DNA from: Calditrichota bacterium
GTDB taxonomy: Bacteria > Zhuqueibacterota > Zhuqueibacteria > Zhuqueibacterales > Geothermadaptataceae
Reading direction: 5' to 3'
Assembly: GCA_008501765.1 (NCBI GenBank)
Contig: QQUE01000014.1
Span: forward strand, 1 to 64,000
DNA: 64,000 nt
The notes under the pieces: generated by a model
The model's input: the letters and a program-made list of their open reading frames with translations, nothing else
The model's database searches: none
What the model was told of the DNA's origin: nothing
Part shown: positions 37,741 to 47,215 of the stretch, one piece after another
Numbering within the stretch: position 1 is the first letter of the stretch
Layout of the letters: the number at the start of each line of letters is the position of its first letter
Made by a program: the position numbers and the translations under genes

Positions 37741-40029
37741 ATGTTTACAACAAGTACAAATATTATAGAACAGCTTTTTAATCAGCCTGGAAAAATTCCA
37801 GAGCCTATTGCGGAGGCAATTTCAAAAAAAACAGGGGGCGAGAAAATACGTCTTTACGCCTTCTGTGATTTAAATAACAAACAACAATTTACAGAATCCT
37901 GGATTGTGCTGACAAAGTCATTTTTTTTCATCGTTGATAAAAACGGTGATGGAGAAAAGTTTAAAACTATTCCTGTGGATGAAATAATAAATGTGGAAAT
38001 TGTAGAGGGTTTTACATTAAACCGCCTTTATCTCCGTGGAAAAGATGGCATTCTTCTCGCTGAAATAAGTTTTACTCGCAGGCAATACCGTGCTGTTGCG
38101 AATATTCATTATTTATTAAGCCAGACCATTAAAAAGCACAGCGATGAACAGCATTTGCAGAATGGTTTTAATGCAGATGAAAAATACTACGAGGCACTCA
38201 ATCGAGCATTTCTGAATTCCCGGGGAACAGCGCATATCAAGAAAAAAGGCATGGTAACACGGTTGCTGGGGTACGCCAAACCCTATAAAAAGCGAATCAT
38301 ATTTAGTTTATTGGCTTCCATCGGCATTACATTCTTGCACCTTCTGCCACCAGCTTTGATGCGGATTCTCATTGATGATGTATTGAAACCGGTTAAAGGC
38401 AGTGATATCGCTGCTGCCAACAAACAAATATGGATGATTATCGGGGCGCTTGCTGCGATTTGGACAACGGCACAAGTAGCGCACTATTTCCGAACACGCA
38501 CAATGAATATCGTTGGCGAGGCCGTTGCCCGGGATTTGCGGTACCAACTTTACCAACACGTGCAACGGTTGAGTCTCAGCTTTTTTAATACGCGCTCGAC
38601 TGGCAATATATTATCGCGAATTACGCATGACACCGACAGAATCTGGGAGTTTATCGCACACAATATCATCGATGTTTTAATTTCCATTTTAATGATGATT
38701 GGTGTGGGGACGGCCTTGTTTATGCACGATCCTTATTTAGCTAAATTCGTTATCATCCCGTTGCCGCTAATGATTGTTTTTGTCTATCTCCTGCGCGAGC
38801 GCTTGAATACAGTTTTTTTGCGTTTTTCACGGCGCTGGTCTGCGTTAACCAGTTTGATTGGGAATGTGATTCCTGGAATTCGAGTTGTAAAAGCATTTGC
38901 TCAGGAAGAAAAGGAGAAAGACCGATTCAGCCAAAAAAATAAATCGGTTTTCGATACTATCGTTGAGGCGCACAATTATTGGAGTCTCGTGTCCCCTTTC
39001 CTCAACTGGATGATGCATTTATGCAGCTTAATAGTCTGGATTTTTGGTGCACCGCGCGTGCTGGAATATATCATAACTGATGGGCAATCAGGCATGTCTC
39101 TGGGCGTATTTATTGCTTTTACGAGTTATCTATGGATGTTTCTCGGGCCAATTCAGGTGCTTGGCAATATGGTCTCATCTTTATCGCGGGCCACTGCCGC
39201 ATCTTCACGCATGTTTGAAATACTCGATACCAAACCAACAATCGTGGATATGAAAAACCCCACGGCTCTGGAACCATTGCAAGGCCGTGTGCAGTTTGAA
39301 AATGTTTTCTACAGCTACGATGGTATTCGTCAGGTGATAAAAGGAATTTCATTTGATGTAAAACCTGGTGAGGTAATTGGACTCGTTGGGCCGAGTGGAG
39401 GCGGCAAAAGTACTTTGGCAAATTTAATTTGCCGCTTTTACGATATCACCGATGGTGAAATACGAATTGATGGCGTGAATATTCGGGATATCGAATTGTC
39501 CTCCTTTCGCCGGCAAATTGGCGTCGTTTTGCAGGAGCCCTATCTTTTTCATGGGACGATCGAAGAAAATATAGCCTATGGGAAACCAAATGCAGGTTTG
39601 GGTGATATCATCGAGGCCGCCAAAGCAGCCAACGCACACGAGTTTATCTGTGGATTCCCCGATGCCTACGATAGTCTTGTGGGTGAGCGCGGACTTACAC
39701 TTTCTGGCGGGGAACGCCAGCGCATCAGCATTGCACGGGCAATTCTCAATGATCCACGTGTTCTCATTCTCGACGAAGCGACCAGCTCGGTCGATTCGGG
39801 AACCGAGAAAAAAATTCAGGAAGCTTTGGACAATCTGGTAAAAGGACGGACGACCTTTGCTATTGCACACCGGTTAACCACACTTCGACATGCTCACCGA
39901 ATTTTTGTTATCGAAGCTGGTAAACTTGTAGAAAGTGGAACTCATGAAACATTGCTTGCCAATACTGAGGGCAAATATTTTAAGCTGCATGAAACACAAA
40001 ATGAATTGCAGGCAATGATGTACGTTTAA
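37741..40029 (+). CDS. ABC exporter with N-terminal PH-like domain (DUF1854-associated)
   Basis: 762 residues from the ATG at 37741 (AAGGATAA before it). The first about 170 residues are not membrane-spanning and look PH/GRAM-like (WIVLTKSFFFIVD; IPVDEIINVEIVEGF). Then come six spans of a type IV exporter domain (about 175-480) and a nucleotide-binding domain: Walker A GLVGPSGGGKSTL, signature LSGGERQR, Walker B VLILDEATSSVD, H-loop IAHRL. A half-transporter that should homodimerise. The next gene is DUF1854, a partner also found beside this ABC type in cyanophycin-associated clusters of other bacteria. Substrate unknown. Confidence 0.88.
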   Translation: MFTTSTNIIEQLFNQPGKIPEPIAEAISKKTGGEKIRLYAFCDLNNKQQFTESWIVLTKSFFFIVDKNGDGEKFKTIPVDEIINVEIVEGFTLNRLYLRGKDGILLAEISFTRRQYRAVANIHYLLSQTIKKHSDEQHLQNGFNADEKYYEALNRAFLNSRGTAHIKKKGMVTRLLGYAKPYKKRIIFSLLASIGITFLHLLPPALMRILIDDVLKPVKGSDIAAANKQIWMIIGALAAIWTTAQVAHYFRTRTMNIVGEAVARDLRYQLYQHVQRLSLSFFNTRSTGNILSRITHDTDRIWEFIAHNIIDVLISILMMIGVGTALFMHDPYLAKFVIIPLPLMIVFVYLLRERLNTVFLRFSRRWSALTSLIGNVIPGIRVVKAFAQEEKEKDRFSQKNKSVFDTIVEAHNYWSLVSPFLNWMMHLCSLIVWIFGAPRVLEYIITDGQSGMSLGVFIAFTSYLWMFLGPIQVLGNMVSSLSRATAASSRMFEILDTKPTIVDMKNPTALEPLQGRVQFENVFYSYDGIRQVIKGISFDVKPGEVIGLVGPSGGGKSTLANLICRFYDITDGEIRIDGVNIRDIELSSFRRQIGVVLQEPYLFHGTIEENIAYGKPNAGLGDIIEAAKAANAHEFICGFPDAYDSLVGERGLTLSGGERQRISIARAILNDPRVLILDEATSSVDSGTEKKIQEALDNLVKGRTTFAIAHRLTTLRHAHRIFVIEAGKLVESGTHETLLANTEGKYFKLHETQNELQAMMYV

Positions 40030-40140
40030 TCCAATTTTTCCAAAATTAGTGGGAAGTCGATCAAATGCTGTTTAAATAGCAGCTCCACCTCGACCGCTTA
40101 CTAAAATTCGCGTAAAAGTTACATAAATGAGGAATTATAC

Positions 40141-40644
40141 ATGACAAAAAATACTTACACATTTAATAAGAAAATACAGCTAATTCAATGCCCGGATGGC
40201 AAAGCAGGTATCCGGCGCAAGCGCAAAGACGGTCAGCAGGAAGATGTTCATGCTCGAATTGTCCGATGCTTTCCATGGCAACACCAATCCAGATTCATCA
40301 GCATCCGCGACCCGAAAGGCAAAGAAGTTGCGTTGCTTGAATCGTTGGATCAGATCGATGATGCAGAGATTCGCAATATGCTAGCCATGGAAATGGAAGC
40401 CATAAATTATGTGCCGCAAATTCTGCAAATCGAATCCATTCACGACGAAGCGCAGCTTTATAATTGGAAAGTGGTGACCACTGCAGGAAAACGTCAGTTT
40501 TTCATGCGTCGAAACGAATCTCCGCGACAACTTGCGAACGAGGGCCTCCTCATGAAGGATATAAGTGGCGATCGCTACTTTATCAAAAGCCTGGAGGATC
40601 TCGATCGTGAAAGCAAAGACAAATTATGGATCTATCTCGATTAA
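40141..40644 (+). CDS. DUF1854 family protein
   Basis: 167-residue cytoplasmic protein recognised as DUF1854: ARIVRCFPWQHQSRFISI, then SLDQIDDAEIRNMLAMEMEA and VPQILQIESI. Family proteins are consistently encoded beside the preceding type of ABC exporter and have no known activity; they may gate or load the transporter. Starts 111 bp after the ABC gene and ends at an intrinsic terminator. Confidence 0.87.
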   Translation: MTKNTYTFNKKIQLIQCPDGKAGIRRKRKDGQQEDVHARIVRCFPWQHQSRFISIRDPKGKEVALLESLDQIDDAEIRNMLAMEMEAINYVPQILQIESIHDEAQLYNWKVVTTAGKRQFFMRRNESPRQLANEGLLMKDISGDRYFIKSLEDLDRESKDKLWIYLD

Positions 40645-40650
40645 TAAACA

Positions 40651-40676
40651 ACGCCCCTTGTTTTGGCAAGGGGCGT
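40651..40676 (+). terminator. Terminator hairpin between DUF1854 and rnhA
   Basis: Perfect 10-bp stem ACGCCCCTTG / CAAGGGGCGT with a 6-base loop, 7 bp after the DUF1854 stop and between convergent genes. The U tracts on both sides are modest, so it may serve both directions. Confidence 0.7.
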
Positions 40677-40727
40677 AGATTTCATCAATTTATAAAAACT
40701 TACACTCTTTATTCCCGGTGAAAATAG

Positions 40728-41180
40728 TCACCGATGCATTTCAATTTGCTCGACAGCCAATCGATCGACGCGCTCATTAAATTCATGCCCGGAATGGCCC
40801 TTTACTTTTATAAATTCTACATCATGCTTCTGCACAAGTACGTCCAGAATACGCCATTGATCTTCATTTTGAACAGGTTGATTTTTTCTCGGGCCGCGCT
40901 TCCAGCCGTTGCGTTTCCAGCCATCGAGCCAGCCTTGTTTGAACGTATTAACAACATATGCACTATCAGAATAAAGTTTTACATGACACGGTTTTTTCAG
41001 GGCCTGTAATCCTTCGATAACCGCCTGTATCTCCATACGGTTATTGGTTGTTTGTGCATCAAATCCGGCAAGCTCTTTTGTCCGTCCTTCGAACATCAAA
41101 ATCGTTCCCCAGCCCCCCGGGCCCGGATTGCCGCTGCATGCACCGTCTGTGTAAATTTCTACCACATTTTTATCGCTCAT
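40728..41180 (-). CDS. rnhA: Ribonuclease HI
   Basis: 150 residues from the ATG at 41180, with GAGG 7 bases upstream. Degrades RNA in RNA-DNA hybrids. The catalytic acidic residues are visible: YTDGACSGNPGPGGWG (Asp), NRMEIQAVIEGL (Glu), YSDSAYVVN (Asp) and the late RVDRLA (Asp). The basic protrusion KNGWKRGPRKNQ-like handle is present. Standard length. Confidence 0.95.
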   Translation of the reverse strand: MSDKNVVEIYTDGACSGNPGPGGWGTILMFEGRTKELAGFDAQTTNNRMEIQAVIEGLQALKKPCHVKLYSDSAYVVNTFKQGWLDGWKRNGWKRGPRKNQPVQNEDQWRILDVLVQKHDVEFIKVKGHSGHEFNERVDRLAVEQIEMHR

Positions 41181-41245
41181 TCTTGTCCTCAAACCTGGAT
41201 AAATAGAGTTAGGTTTTACGGTTGATTTTTCGCCAAAACGGACTA

Positions 41246-42127
41246 TTATTTCGCAGCATGATACGCAGCCTGCTCGTCGGCATGGTAGGAGCTTCGCACC
41301 ATCGGGCCGCTTTCAACATGGCTGAATCCCAGCTCAAGTCCATATTTTTTATAGTGGTCAAATTCATTCGGGTGCACGTAGCGATCGACAGGCAAATGCT
41401 TTTTCGTTGGCTGCAAATATTGCCCGATAGTGACAATATCGACCTGATGCGCCCGCAAATCACGCAGCACTTCTTCCACTTCAGCCTGCTTTTCGCCGAT
41501 GCCAACCATCATACCCGTCTTCGTTGTCATACCCCAGTCTTTTGATTTTTGCAAAAGATCCAATGTTCTTTGATAACGAGCTTGCGGCCGAACGATATGA
41601 TAAAGTCGCGGGACAGACTCTGTGTTATGGTTAAGTATTTCCGGTTTGGCATCCGTCACGATTCGCAGCGCTTTTTCATCCCCCTTAAAATCCGGAATTA
41701 ACACTTCGATCGAGCAATCCGGCAGGCGCAATTTGATCTCACGAATTGTTTCAGCAAAAATGAAAGCGCCACCATCTTCCAGCTCATCTCGGTTCACAGA
41801 GGTTATCACAGCATGACGCAACTTCATTCGATGCACAGCTTCAGCAACCCGGCGTGGTTCATCATAATCGAGCGTTTCCGGGCGCCCGGTTTTTATAGCG
41901 CAGAAGCCGCAACTGCGCGTGCAGGTGTCACCGAGAATCATAAAAGTAGCTGTGCCCCGGCTCCAACATTCTGCCATGTTCGGGCAGCGGGCTTCCTGAC
42001 AGACAGTGTGTAACTCCTGTTTTCCCACCAGATTTTTTACTTGAAAAAATTCTGATGCATCGGCTTTTTTCATTTTTAACCATTCCGGATGGCGGGAGCG
42101 TTTCTTTTTTGCTGCTATATTTTCCAT
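41246..42127 (-). CDS. lipA: Lipoyl synthase
   Basis: Radical-SAM enzyme that inserts two sulfurs into octanoyl-protein to make lipoyl groups. About 293 residues from the ATG at 42127; a longer frame to 42220 has no homologous start. Auxiliary-cluster cysteines: [12 protein letters not shown]. Radical-SAM motif: [13 protein letters not shown]. The C-terminal [11 protein letters not shown] carries the conserved RSSY serine ligand. Next to lpdA, which uses lipoylated complexes. Confidence 0.95.
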   Translation of the reverse strand: MENIAAKKKRSRHPEWLKMKKADASEFFQVKNLVGKQELHTVCQEARCPNMAECWSRGTATFMILGDTCTRSCGFCAIKTGRPETLDYDEPRRVAEAVHRMKLRHAVITSVNRDELEDGGAFIFAETIREIKLRLPDCSIEVLIPDFKGDEKALRIVTDAKPEILNHNTESVPRLYHIVRPQARYQRTLDLLQKSKDWGMTTKTGMMVGIGEKQAEVEEVLRDLRAHQVDIVTIGQYLQPTKKHLPVDRYVHPNEFDHYKKYGLELGFSHVESGPMVRSSYHADEQAAYHAAK

Positions 42128-42188
42128 TTGAGAGTTCCGAATTCGAGTTATTATTCTACAAAATTTTAACGATAGGCGATTTACTGTT

Positions 42189-42818
42189 TCAAATTTTAAC
42201 GGCCACAAGTACGCCGTCATCGACTGGTATTATCGAACTACAGGCATCTTTGCGTTTAAAAATCCGGCGGGTGAAAAGTTTTACCGACTCGGTCGATTCA
42301 TCCACCGGCGCTGCATTGACGACGCTGCCTTTCCACAAACCATTGTCAGCGATTAGCAGGCCCCCTTTTCGCAATCGCGGCCAGGCCGCATCAAAACAGG
42401 CATCGTACTGGAATTTATCAACATCAATAAATATGATATCAAATGTATCTGTTTGTTTATCAAGAATTTCTATTGCATTGCCACAATGAGTTTCAAGTTT
42501 AACCCGGGGCCTGTGTTTTGCGAAAATCTCTTTTGCTAAATTGAGATTTTCCGTGGATAAATCCGTGCAAATAATTTTGCCATTTTTGGGCATTCCTTTG
42601 GAAAACCACAATGCAGAATAACCAAATCCTGAACCACATTCAAATACTTTCTCAGCTTGAGTCAACGCAGCATACTGCCACAACAATCGCCCGGTTTGGC
42701 GGCCAATTATTGGAAATTGCCGTGAAATTGCCAGCTGCTCAAGTTCCCTAAAAAGTGGATCCTGATCTTCGTAAAATGAATCGATATAATTGCTTATCTG
42801 CGGATTTTGAATTTGCAT
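42189..42818 (-). CDS. O-methyltransferase, family 3 (COMT/CCoAMT-like)
   Basis: 209 residues. The SAM-binding motif is [19 protein letters not shown], followed by [15 protein letters not shown] and the metal-site region [15 protein letters not shown], then [13 protein letters not shown]. This is the cation-dependent catechol/caffeoyl-CoA O-methyltransferase-like group; the bacterial substrate is usually unknown. 10 bp after lpdA on the same strand. Confidence 0.85.
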   Translation of the reverse strand: MQIQNPQISNYIDSFYEDQDPLFRELEQLAISRQFPIIGRQTGRLLWQYAALTQAEKVFECGSGFGYSALWFSKGMPKNGKIICTDLSTENLNLAKEIFAKHRPRVKLETHCGNAIEILDKQTDTFDIIFIDVDKFQYDACFDAAWPRLRKGGLLIADNGLWKGSVVNAAPVDESTESVKLFTRRIFKRKDACSSIIPVDDGVLVAVKI

Positions 42819-42827
42819 ATTTGACGA

Positions 42828-44222
42828 TCACATATTTATAGCTTCATCATAAGCTGCCGCCGCTGCTTCCATAATGGCCTCGGCCAGAGTCGGATGCGCA
42901 TGTACAGTTTTAAAAATCTCCTGCCCGGTTGTTTCCAAAGTGCGTGCCATTCCCAGCTCGGCAATCAATTCCGTTGCCTCCGGCCCTATGATGTGAGCGC
43001 CCAGCAATTCGCCTTTTTCTTCATCAAAAATGAGCTTGGCAAATCCATTGGTTTCGCCCATGGCAATGGCTTTACCCAGCGCCGAAAACGGGAATTTTCC
43101 GACTTTTATTTTGTGGCCGGCTTCGATTGCCGCTTTCTCAGTTAGTCCGATACTCGCCACCTGTGGCTGGCAATAAGTACAACCGGGAATATTATTATAA
43201 TCCACCGGTTTTGGCGCCAAACCGGAGAGGTGTTCAGCCACAACCACACCTTCCGCTGAAGCGACGTGTGCAAGCAGCGGCGGGCCGTTGATATCACCGA
43301 TCGCATAATAATCTTCAATATTTGTCCGGCAAAACTCATCGACAGGAATGAAGCTTTTCTCGGTATTGATGCCAACATCTTCCAGGCCAATATTTTCAGA
43401 GTTACCAGAAAATCCGACTGCAACCAGCGCCAGCGTTCCCGCAAGTTTTTTCTCACCGGTATCACTTTGAATAGTTACAGATACGCCCGACTCGGTCTTT
43501 TCGATTTCCTGAACTTTTGCACCAGTTTCGATTTTAATACCCGCTTTTTTGAAACTCGTCGTCAGTGTTTTTACAACTTCATCATCTTCCACTGGCAATA
43601 TTTGTGGCAGCATTTCAACGATTGTCACGTGCGTCCCGAAACTGGAATAAATATAGGCATATTCCACGCCGATGGCTCCGCCACCAATAATTATCAACGA
43701 TTCCGGCACTTCCTGCAAAATCATCGCGTCTGAGCTGTTGATTATGCGCTCGTTGTCGATTTCAATCCCGGGCAGTGAGCGATGTTTGCCACCAGTCGCA
43801 ATGATGATTTTATCCCCAGAAATCGTGGAATCTTTTCCGTCGGCATCAACTATTGCTATCTCTTTATTTTTCTTTAATTTCGCTGATCCGAAAATCATAT
43901 CGATTTTATTTTTTTTCATCAAATACTCAACACCTTTGTTGAGCTTTTTTGAAACCGTGCGACTGCGGCGAATGACTTTGGGAAAATCAAATTGCACGTT
44001 GTCCGCTGAAAGTCCGAAGGATTTTGCATCTTTCATCAAATGCAATACTTCAGCGCTACGAATGAGGGCTTTGCTGGGAATACAACCCCAATTGAGGCAC
44101 AGTCCCCCCATTTTGTCTTTTTCCACAACCGCCACTTTTTTACCCAATTGCGCTAATCGAATTGCTGCAACGTATCCACCCGGACCGCCGCCAACCACAA
44201 CCACATCATATTTCTCAGTCAT
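42828..44222 (-). CDS. lpdA: Dihydrolipoamide dehydrogenase (E3)
   Basis: 464-residue FAD disulfide oxidoreductase of 2-oxo-acid dehydrogenase and glycine cleavage complexes. FAD motif VVVGGGPGGYVAAIRL, redox-active GGLCLNWGCIPSK, NAD motif IIIGGGAIGVEYAYI, and the C-terminal VHAHPTLAEAIMEA His-Glu pair. Standard length. No E1/E2 genes in the window. Confidence 0.96.
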   Translation of the reverse strand: MTEKYDVVVVGGGPGGYVAAIRLAQLGKKVAVVEKDKMGGLCLNWGCIPSKALIRSAEVLHLMKDAKSFGLSADNVQFDFPKVIRRSRTVSKKLNKGVEYLMKKNKIDMIFGSAKLKKNKEIAIVDADGKDSTISGDKIIIATGGKHRSLPGIEIDNERIINSSDAMILQEVPESLIIIGGGAIGVEYAYIYSSFGTHVTIVEMLPQILPVEDDEVVKTLTTSFKKAGIKIETGAKVQEIEKTESGVSVTIQSDTGEKKLAGTLALVAVGFSGNSENIGLEDVGINTEKSFIPVDEFCRTNIEDYYAIGDINGPPLLAHVASAEGVVVAEHLSGLAPKPVDYNNIPGCTYCQPQVASIGLTEKAAIEAGHKIKVGKFPFSALGKAIAMGETNGFAKLIFDEEKGELLGAHIIGPEATELIAELGMARTLETTGQEIFKTVHAHPTLAEAIMEAAAAAYDEAINM

Positions 44223-44247
44223 TAATTTTGCCTTTCATGTTTTCTGG

Positions 44248-44320
44248 TGACAGGATAACAGGATTTACAGAAAAAAGATTTTTTAAAATCCTGTCCATCC
44301 CGTTATCCTGTCAAAAAAAC
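44248..44320. repeat. Imperfect inverted repeat of GACAGGATAACAGGAT type
   Basis: Left arm TGACAGGATAACAGGATTTA (44248-) and a right arm whose complement reads TGACAGGATAACGGGATGGA, ending at 44313 before an A tract. It lies between ypdA and lpdA. Such GATAACAGGAT inverted repeats recur in many genomes as intergenic elements; only one copy was seen here. Confidence 0.6.
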
Positions 44321-44336
44321 TACTAATTCTGCTAAA

Positions 44337-45404
44337 TTACGCTTGGTGTTTCGAAGCAAAATCATCAACAATATATTTCGCATGAATGCGTCCATTTTCG
44401 ATGAAAATTTTATTCGCATAGCGCAATCCACCTGCTACAATGCCAGCCAGGTAAAGTCCGGATGTTTCGGTTTCCATCGTTTCGGGATTATATAATGGCA
44501 CCAGACCGTCTTCATTTATGCCAACACCGGCCCTGCGCAGAAAATCAAAATCCGGGTGGTAGCCTGTCATCGCCAAAACAAAATCATTATCGATTTCAAA
44601 TGGAACCTGATCTTCTGTTTGAATAGTGATTTTATCAGGCTTAATTTCTCTGACATTTGAATTGAAATATGCCTTGATACTGCCCTCTTTAATACGATTT
44701 TCTATGTCCGGTTTGATCCAATATTTCACAGAACGGCCAACTTCGGCATGGCGATGAATGAGTGTGACTTCTGCCCCGGCACGGTACAACTCAAGCGCTG
44801 CCTCAACCGCAGAATTCTGCCCACCGATAACAGCCACTTTTGTGCGGTAATAAGGATGAGATTCGGTGTAATAGTGGGTTACTTTGGGCAATTCTTCGCC
44901 GGGTACGTCGAGCATGTTTGGGTGATCAAAAAAACCGGTTGCCAGCACAACGGCTTTGGCAGAATAACTCCCCCCAGGCAATAGAGCGAAGGCGTCTCGC
45001 CGAGCACTCCGCTCAGCGGGACGCTTTCGCTCTATATTATTAGCAATTCGGCCACTTTCCGGTTGGGTCTCCACATGAAAGCCATGCTCGTTTTTTAGCA
45101 CATCAATAACTCTTTGCCGCAAACGAATGTTCAATTTATAAAATTCAGCGACTTTTGTATAATACCGCAGCAGTTCCGTACGTGTTGGTTTTGGGCCGTT
45201 AGTTAAAAATGGAATATCGCCAATTTCCACCAACTCCGGTGTGGAAAAGAAAATGCAGTTGGTCGGAAAACGGTACATCGCGTCGAGCAGCACACCTTTT
45301 TCGAGCACGATGTGGCTCAGACCTTTTTTTTGGGCTTCCACCGCACAGGCCAGCCCGATCGGACCAGAGCCGATTATGATGAGATCGTAGTTTTGCTGAG
45401 TCAA
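44337..45404 (-). CDS. ypdA: YpdA-type FAD/NAD oxidoreductase with an in-frame palindromic insertion
   Basis: Thioredoxin-reductase-like flavoprotein, putative bacillithiol-disulfide reductase. FAD motif LIIIGSGPIGLACAVEA, VFFSTP-like FFSTPELVEIGDIPF, NAD motif VAVIGGQNSAVEAALEL and ALAMTGYHPDFDFLRR-type C-terminal FAD contact. At 355 residues it is longer than typical YpdA (about 325). The extra segment, about residues 117-146, lies between FHVETQ and YSAKAVVLATG. Its DNA (44981-45035) is a copy of the element A hairpin read as IERKRPAERSARRDAFALL. The frame stays open, so the gene may still be functional with a surface loop. Confidence 0.88.
   Translation of the reverse strand: MTQQNYDLIIIGSGPIGLACAVEAQKKGLSHIVLEKGVLLDAMYRFPTNCIFFSTPELVEIGDIPFLTNGPKPTRTELLRYYTKVAEFYKLNIRLRQRVIDVLKNEHGFHVETQPESGRIANNIERKRPAERSARRDAFALLPGGSYSAKAVVLATGFFDHPNMLDVPGEELPKVTHYYTESHPYYRTKVAVIGGQNSAVEAALELYRAGAEVTLIHRHAEVGRSVKYWIKPDIENRIKEGSIKAYFNSNVREIKPDKITIQTEDQVPFEIDNDFVLAMTGYHPDFDFLRRAGVGINEDGLVPLYNPETMETETSGLYLAGIVAGGLRYANKIFIENGRIHAKYIVDDFASKHQA
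44981..45035. repeat. Element A hairpin core inserted in ypdA coding sequence
   Basis: 55-bp near-palindrome ATAGAGCGAAGGCGTCTCGC ... ending ACGCTTTCGCTCTAT. Its first half is identical to the central hairpin of the intergenic element A copies (18599- and 50280-). The outer terminal repeats of element A are absent. It is translated within ypdA on the minus strand. Confidence 0.88.
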
Positions 45405-45547
45405 TTTTACAATTCCTCTTTATTACCTATTTTATTTAATTCTACACATTTCTTTTAATCTAGTATTGATATTTCACAAAATTTTGCATGCCATATTATC
45501 CTTGCTAAATCAATGCAGGCAAAGATAATTGAAGTGACCATTTCAAT

Positions 45548-46294
45548 TTAGTATATTGAAGAAAACTTACTTCCAGGAAGAATCCAAGCTTCCTCAAATA
45601 CTTCTGTCCAATCATTTTGAGGAGGTGCATAAACTGATTTCAACCCTTCCCCCGTCAATAGCATATTGTATTTGCAGAATATTTCATCTAAAATTTTCAG
45701 TGATGATTCAAGTTCTGTAAAAGTTGGTATTCTCTTAATTGAGCTATTTTGTGTAAAATGTGCGATTTTTTTATTCACAAATCGGTACACACGTTCTGTT
45801 GTATCTTCAATATTTCTCAGATCTTTTAGAATTTGCTTTTGAGTTAATAATCTTTTCCCCTGCCCAACTAAAATATCAAAAACACGATTACCCTCTATTC
45901 TCTCCTTTCCCCAAAGAGACAGACTTGCATTTCTATTTATAATTCCTGGATATTCTAAGATTTCATATAACATTCTCCATAGGGATGGTGATAATCTGGA
46001 TGATCGATTATCAGTATTAATATTTGCAAGCCTCCTCACCCCAACGCTTACAGTAACAACATAATTTCTGCACATCCAGATGAATATAGTTGGGTTGGAT
46101 AGAATTCTCTTATTTTCTTCAGCTATTTCTTGAAGCTCCCAAAAAATTTCATTGTTTACTAAAAGATCAGCAATATCTTTTTTCAAATGAGGTAGCCATC
46201 GTCGCCATTTACGCCTTAATCTTGCGTGATTGGATATGTCACTATTAAATGATTTTGGCCTTTTTCTTTGAATCTTTTTCATACTAAAATGCAT
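45548..46294 (-). CDS. Hypothetical protein, HEPN/AbiU2-like
   Basis: 248 residues (start at 46294 or the ATG at 46282), mainly helical, AT-rich compared with neighbours. The segment VYRFVNKKIAHFTQNSS recalls the R-x-K-x-x-AH motif of HEPN-type RNases such as AbiU2. The preceding long helices (IFIWMCRNYVVTVSVGVRRLA) and the trailing aspartate-poor helix also fit that layout. HEPN proteins of this sort act in abortive infection or toxin systems, but no antitoxin or nucleotidyltransferase lies beside it. The assignment is by motif only. Confidence 0.45.
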   Translation of the reverse strand: MHFSMKKIQRKRPKSFNSDISNHARLRRKWRRWLPHLKKDIADLLVNNEIFWELQEIAEENKRILSNPTIFIWMCRNYVVTVSVGVRRLANINTDNRSSRLSPSLWRMLYEILEYPGIINRNASLSLWGKERIEGNRVFDILVGQGKRLLTQKQILKDLRNIEDTTERVYRFVNKKIAHFTQNSSIKRIPTFTELESSLKILDEIFCKYNMLLTGEGLKSVYAPPQNDWTEVFEEAWILPGSKFSSIY

Positions 46295-46387
46295 CCAATG
46301 TTTCTGAAAATATGTCGTATCTATGCATCGAATATTTAGAAAAAATAAGGTAGAAAGATATCAAATATTCAAAACCAATCCAAGCAC

Positions 46388-46423
46388 AAAAAAAGGCGAC
46401 AATCCAATTTGAATTGCCGCCTT
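46388..46423 (-). terminator. Intrinsic terminator after sdhB
   Basis: On the minus strand an 11-bp stem (AAGGCGGCAAT paired with ATTGTCGCCTT, one mismatch) is followed by a run of seven Us. It lies 25 bp after the sdhB stop and closes the sdhCAB operon. Confidence 0.88.
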
Positions 46424-46447
46424 CTAAAAAAGGAGAAATATCAATAC

Positions 46448-47203
46448 TTATTCATCAAAAACCATGGCTTTAAAATATTCCCGTTTCATGCGGGCGATGT
46501 GGGTGATCGAAATTTCTTTCGGGCACACAGCTTCGCATTCGGCGTGGTTGGAGCAATCGCCAAAGCCTTCGGCATCCATTTGTGCAACCATATTGGCTGC
46601 CCGGCGTTTACGCTCGGTTTGCCCTTGGGGAAGCAAGGCAAATTGCGATATTTTTGCAGCCGTAAACAATGAAGCGGATGCGTTTGGACAGGCCGCAACA
46701 CAAGCACCGCAACCGATACAGGAAGCAGCATCCATCGCTTCTTCTGCATCCGATTTGGGGACAAGAATAGCACTGGAATCTGCTGCGCCACCCGCGTTGA
46801 TTGACGTATAACCACCCGCTTCAATTATGCGATCAAACGCTGTGCGGTCGACAGTCAAATCTTTCAAAACAGGAAAAGCTGCCGCACGCCACGGTTCGAT
46901 AACGATAATATCGCCGTCGTTGAATTTACGCATGTGCAACTGGCAGGTGGCTGTGCCGTGTTCCTGCCCGTGCGGGCGACCGTTGATCACCAGACTACAC
47001 ATTCCGCAAATACCTTCACGGCAATCGTTATCAAATTCAACCACATCTTCGCCTTTTTTGATGAGCTGCTCATTGAGCACATCCATCATTTCAAGAAAAG
47101 ACATGTGTTCACTTACATTTTCAACAGTATAGGATACGAATTTACCCGGCGACTTTCGATCCTTTTGCCGCCAGATTTTCAATGTTAACGTCATATCTGC
47201 CAT
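46448..47203 (-). CDS. sdhB: Succinate dehydrogenase/fumarate reductase iron-sulfur subunit
   Basis: 251 residues with three Fe-S clusters. The plant-type [2Fe-2S] site is [19 protein letters not shown] and a later CQLH; the bacterial ferredoxin part has [13 protein letters not shown] and [12 protein letters not shown]. Links the flavoprotein to the membrane cytochrome b. Last gene of sdhCAB; the sdhA stop is 12 bp upstream. Confidence 0.94.
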   Translation of the reverse strand: MADMTLTLKIWRQKDRKSPGKFVSYTVENVSEHMSFLEMMDVLNEQLIKKGEDVVEFDNDCREGICGMCSLVINGRPHGQEHGTATCQLHMRKFNDGDIIVIEPWRAAAFPVLKDLTVDRTAFDRIIEAGGYTSINAGGAADSSAILVPKSDAEEAMDAASCIGCGACVAACPNASASLFTAAKISQFALLPQGQTERKRRAANMVAQMDAEGFGDCSNHAECEAVCPKEISITHIARMKREYFKAMVFDE

Positions 47204-47215
47204 CAGGATCGACTC

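Noticed and set aside
37741-40644. Cyanophycin metabolism locus
   Set aside because: The ABC-DUF1854 pair alone is not enough; no cyanophycin synthetase or cyanophycinase is present in the window.
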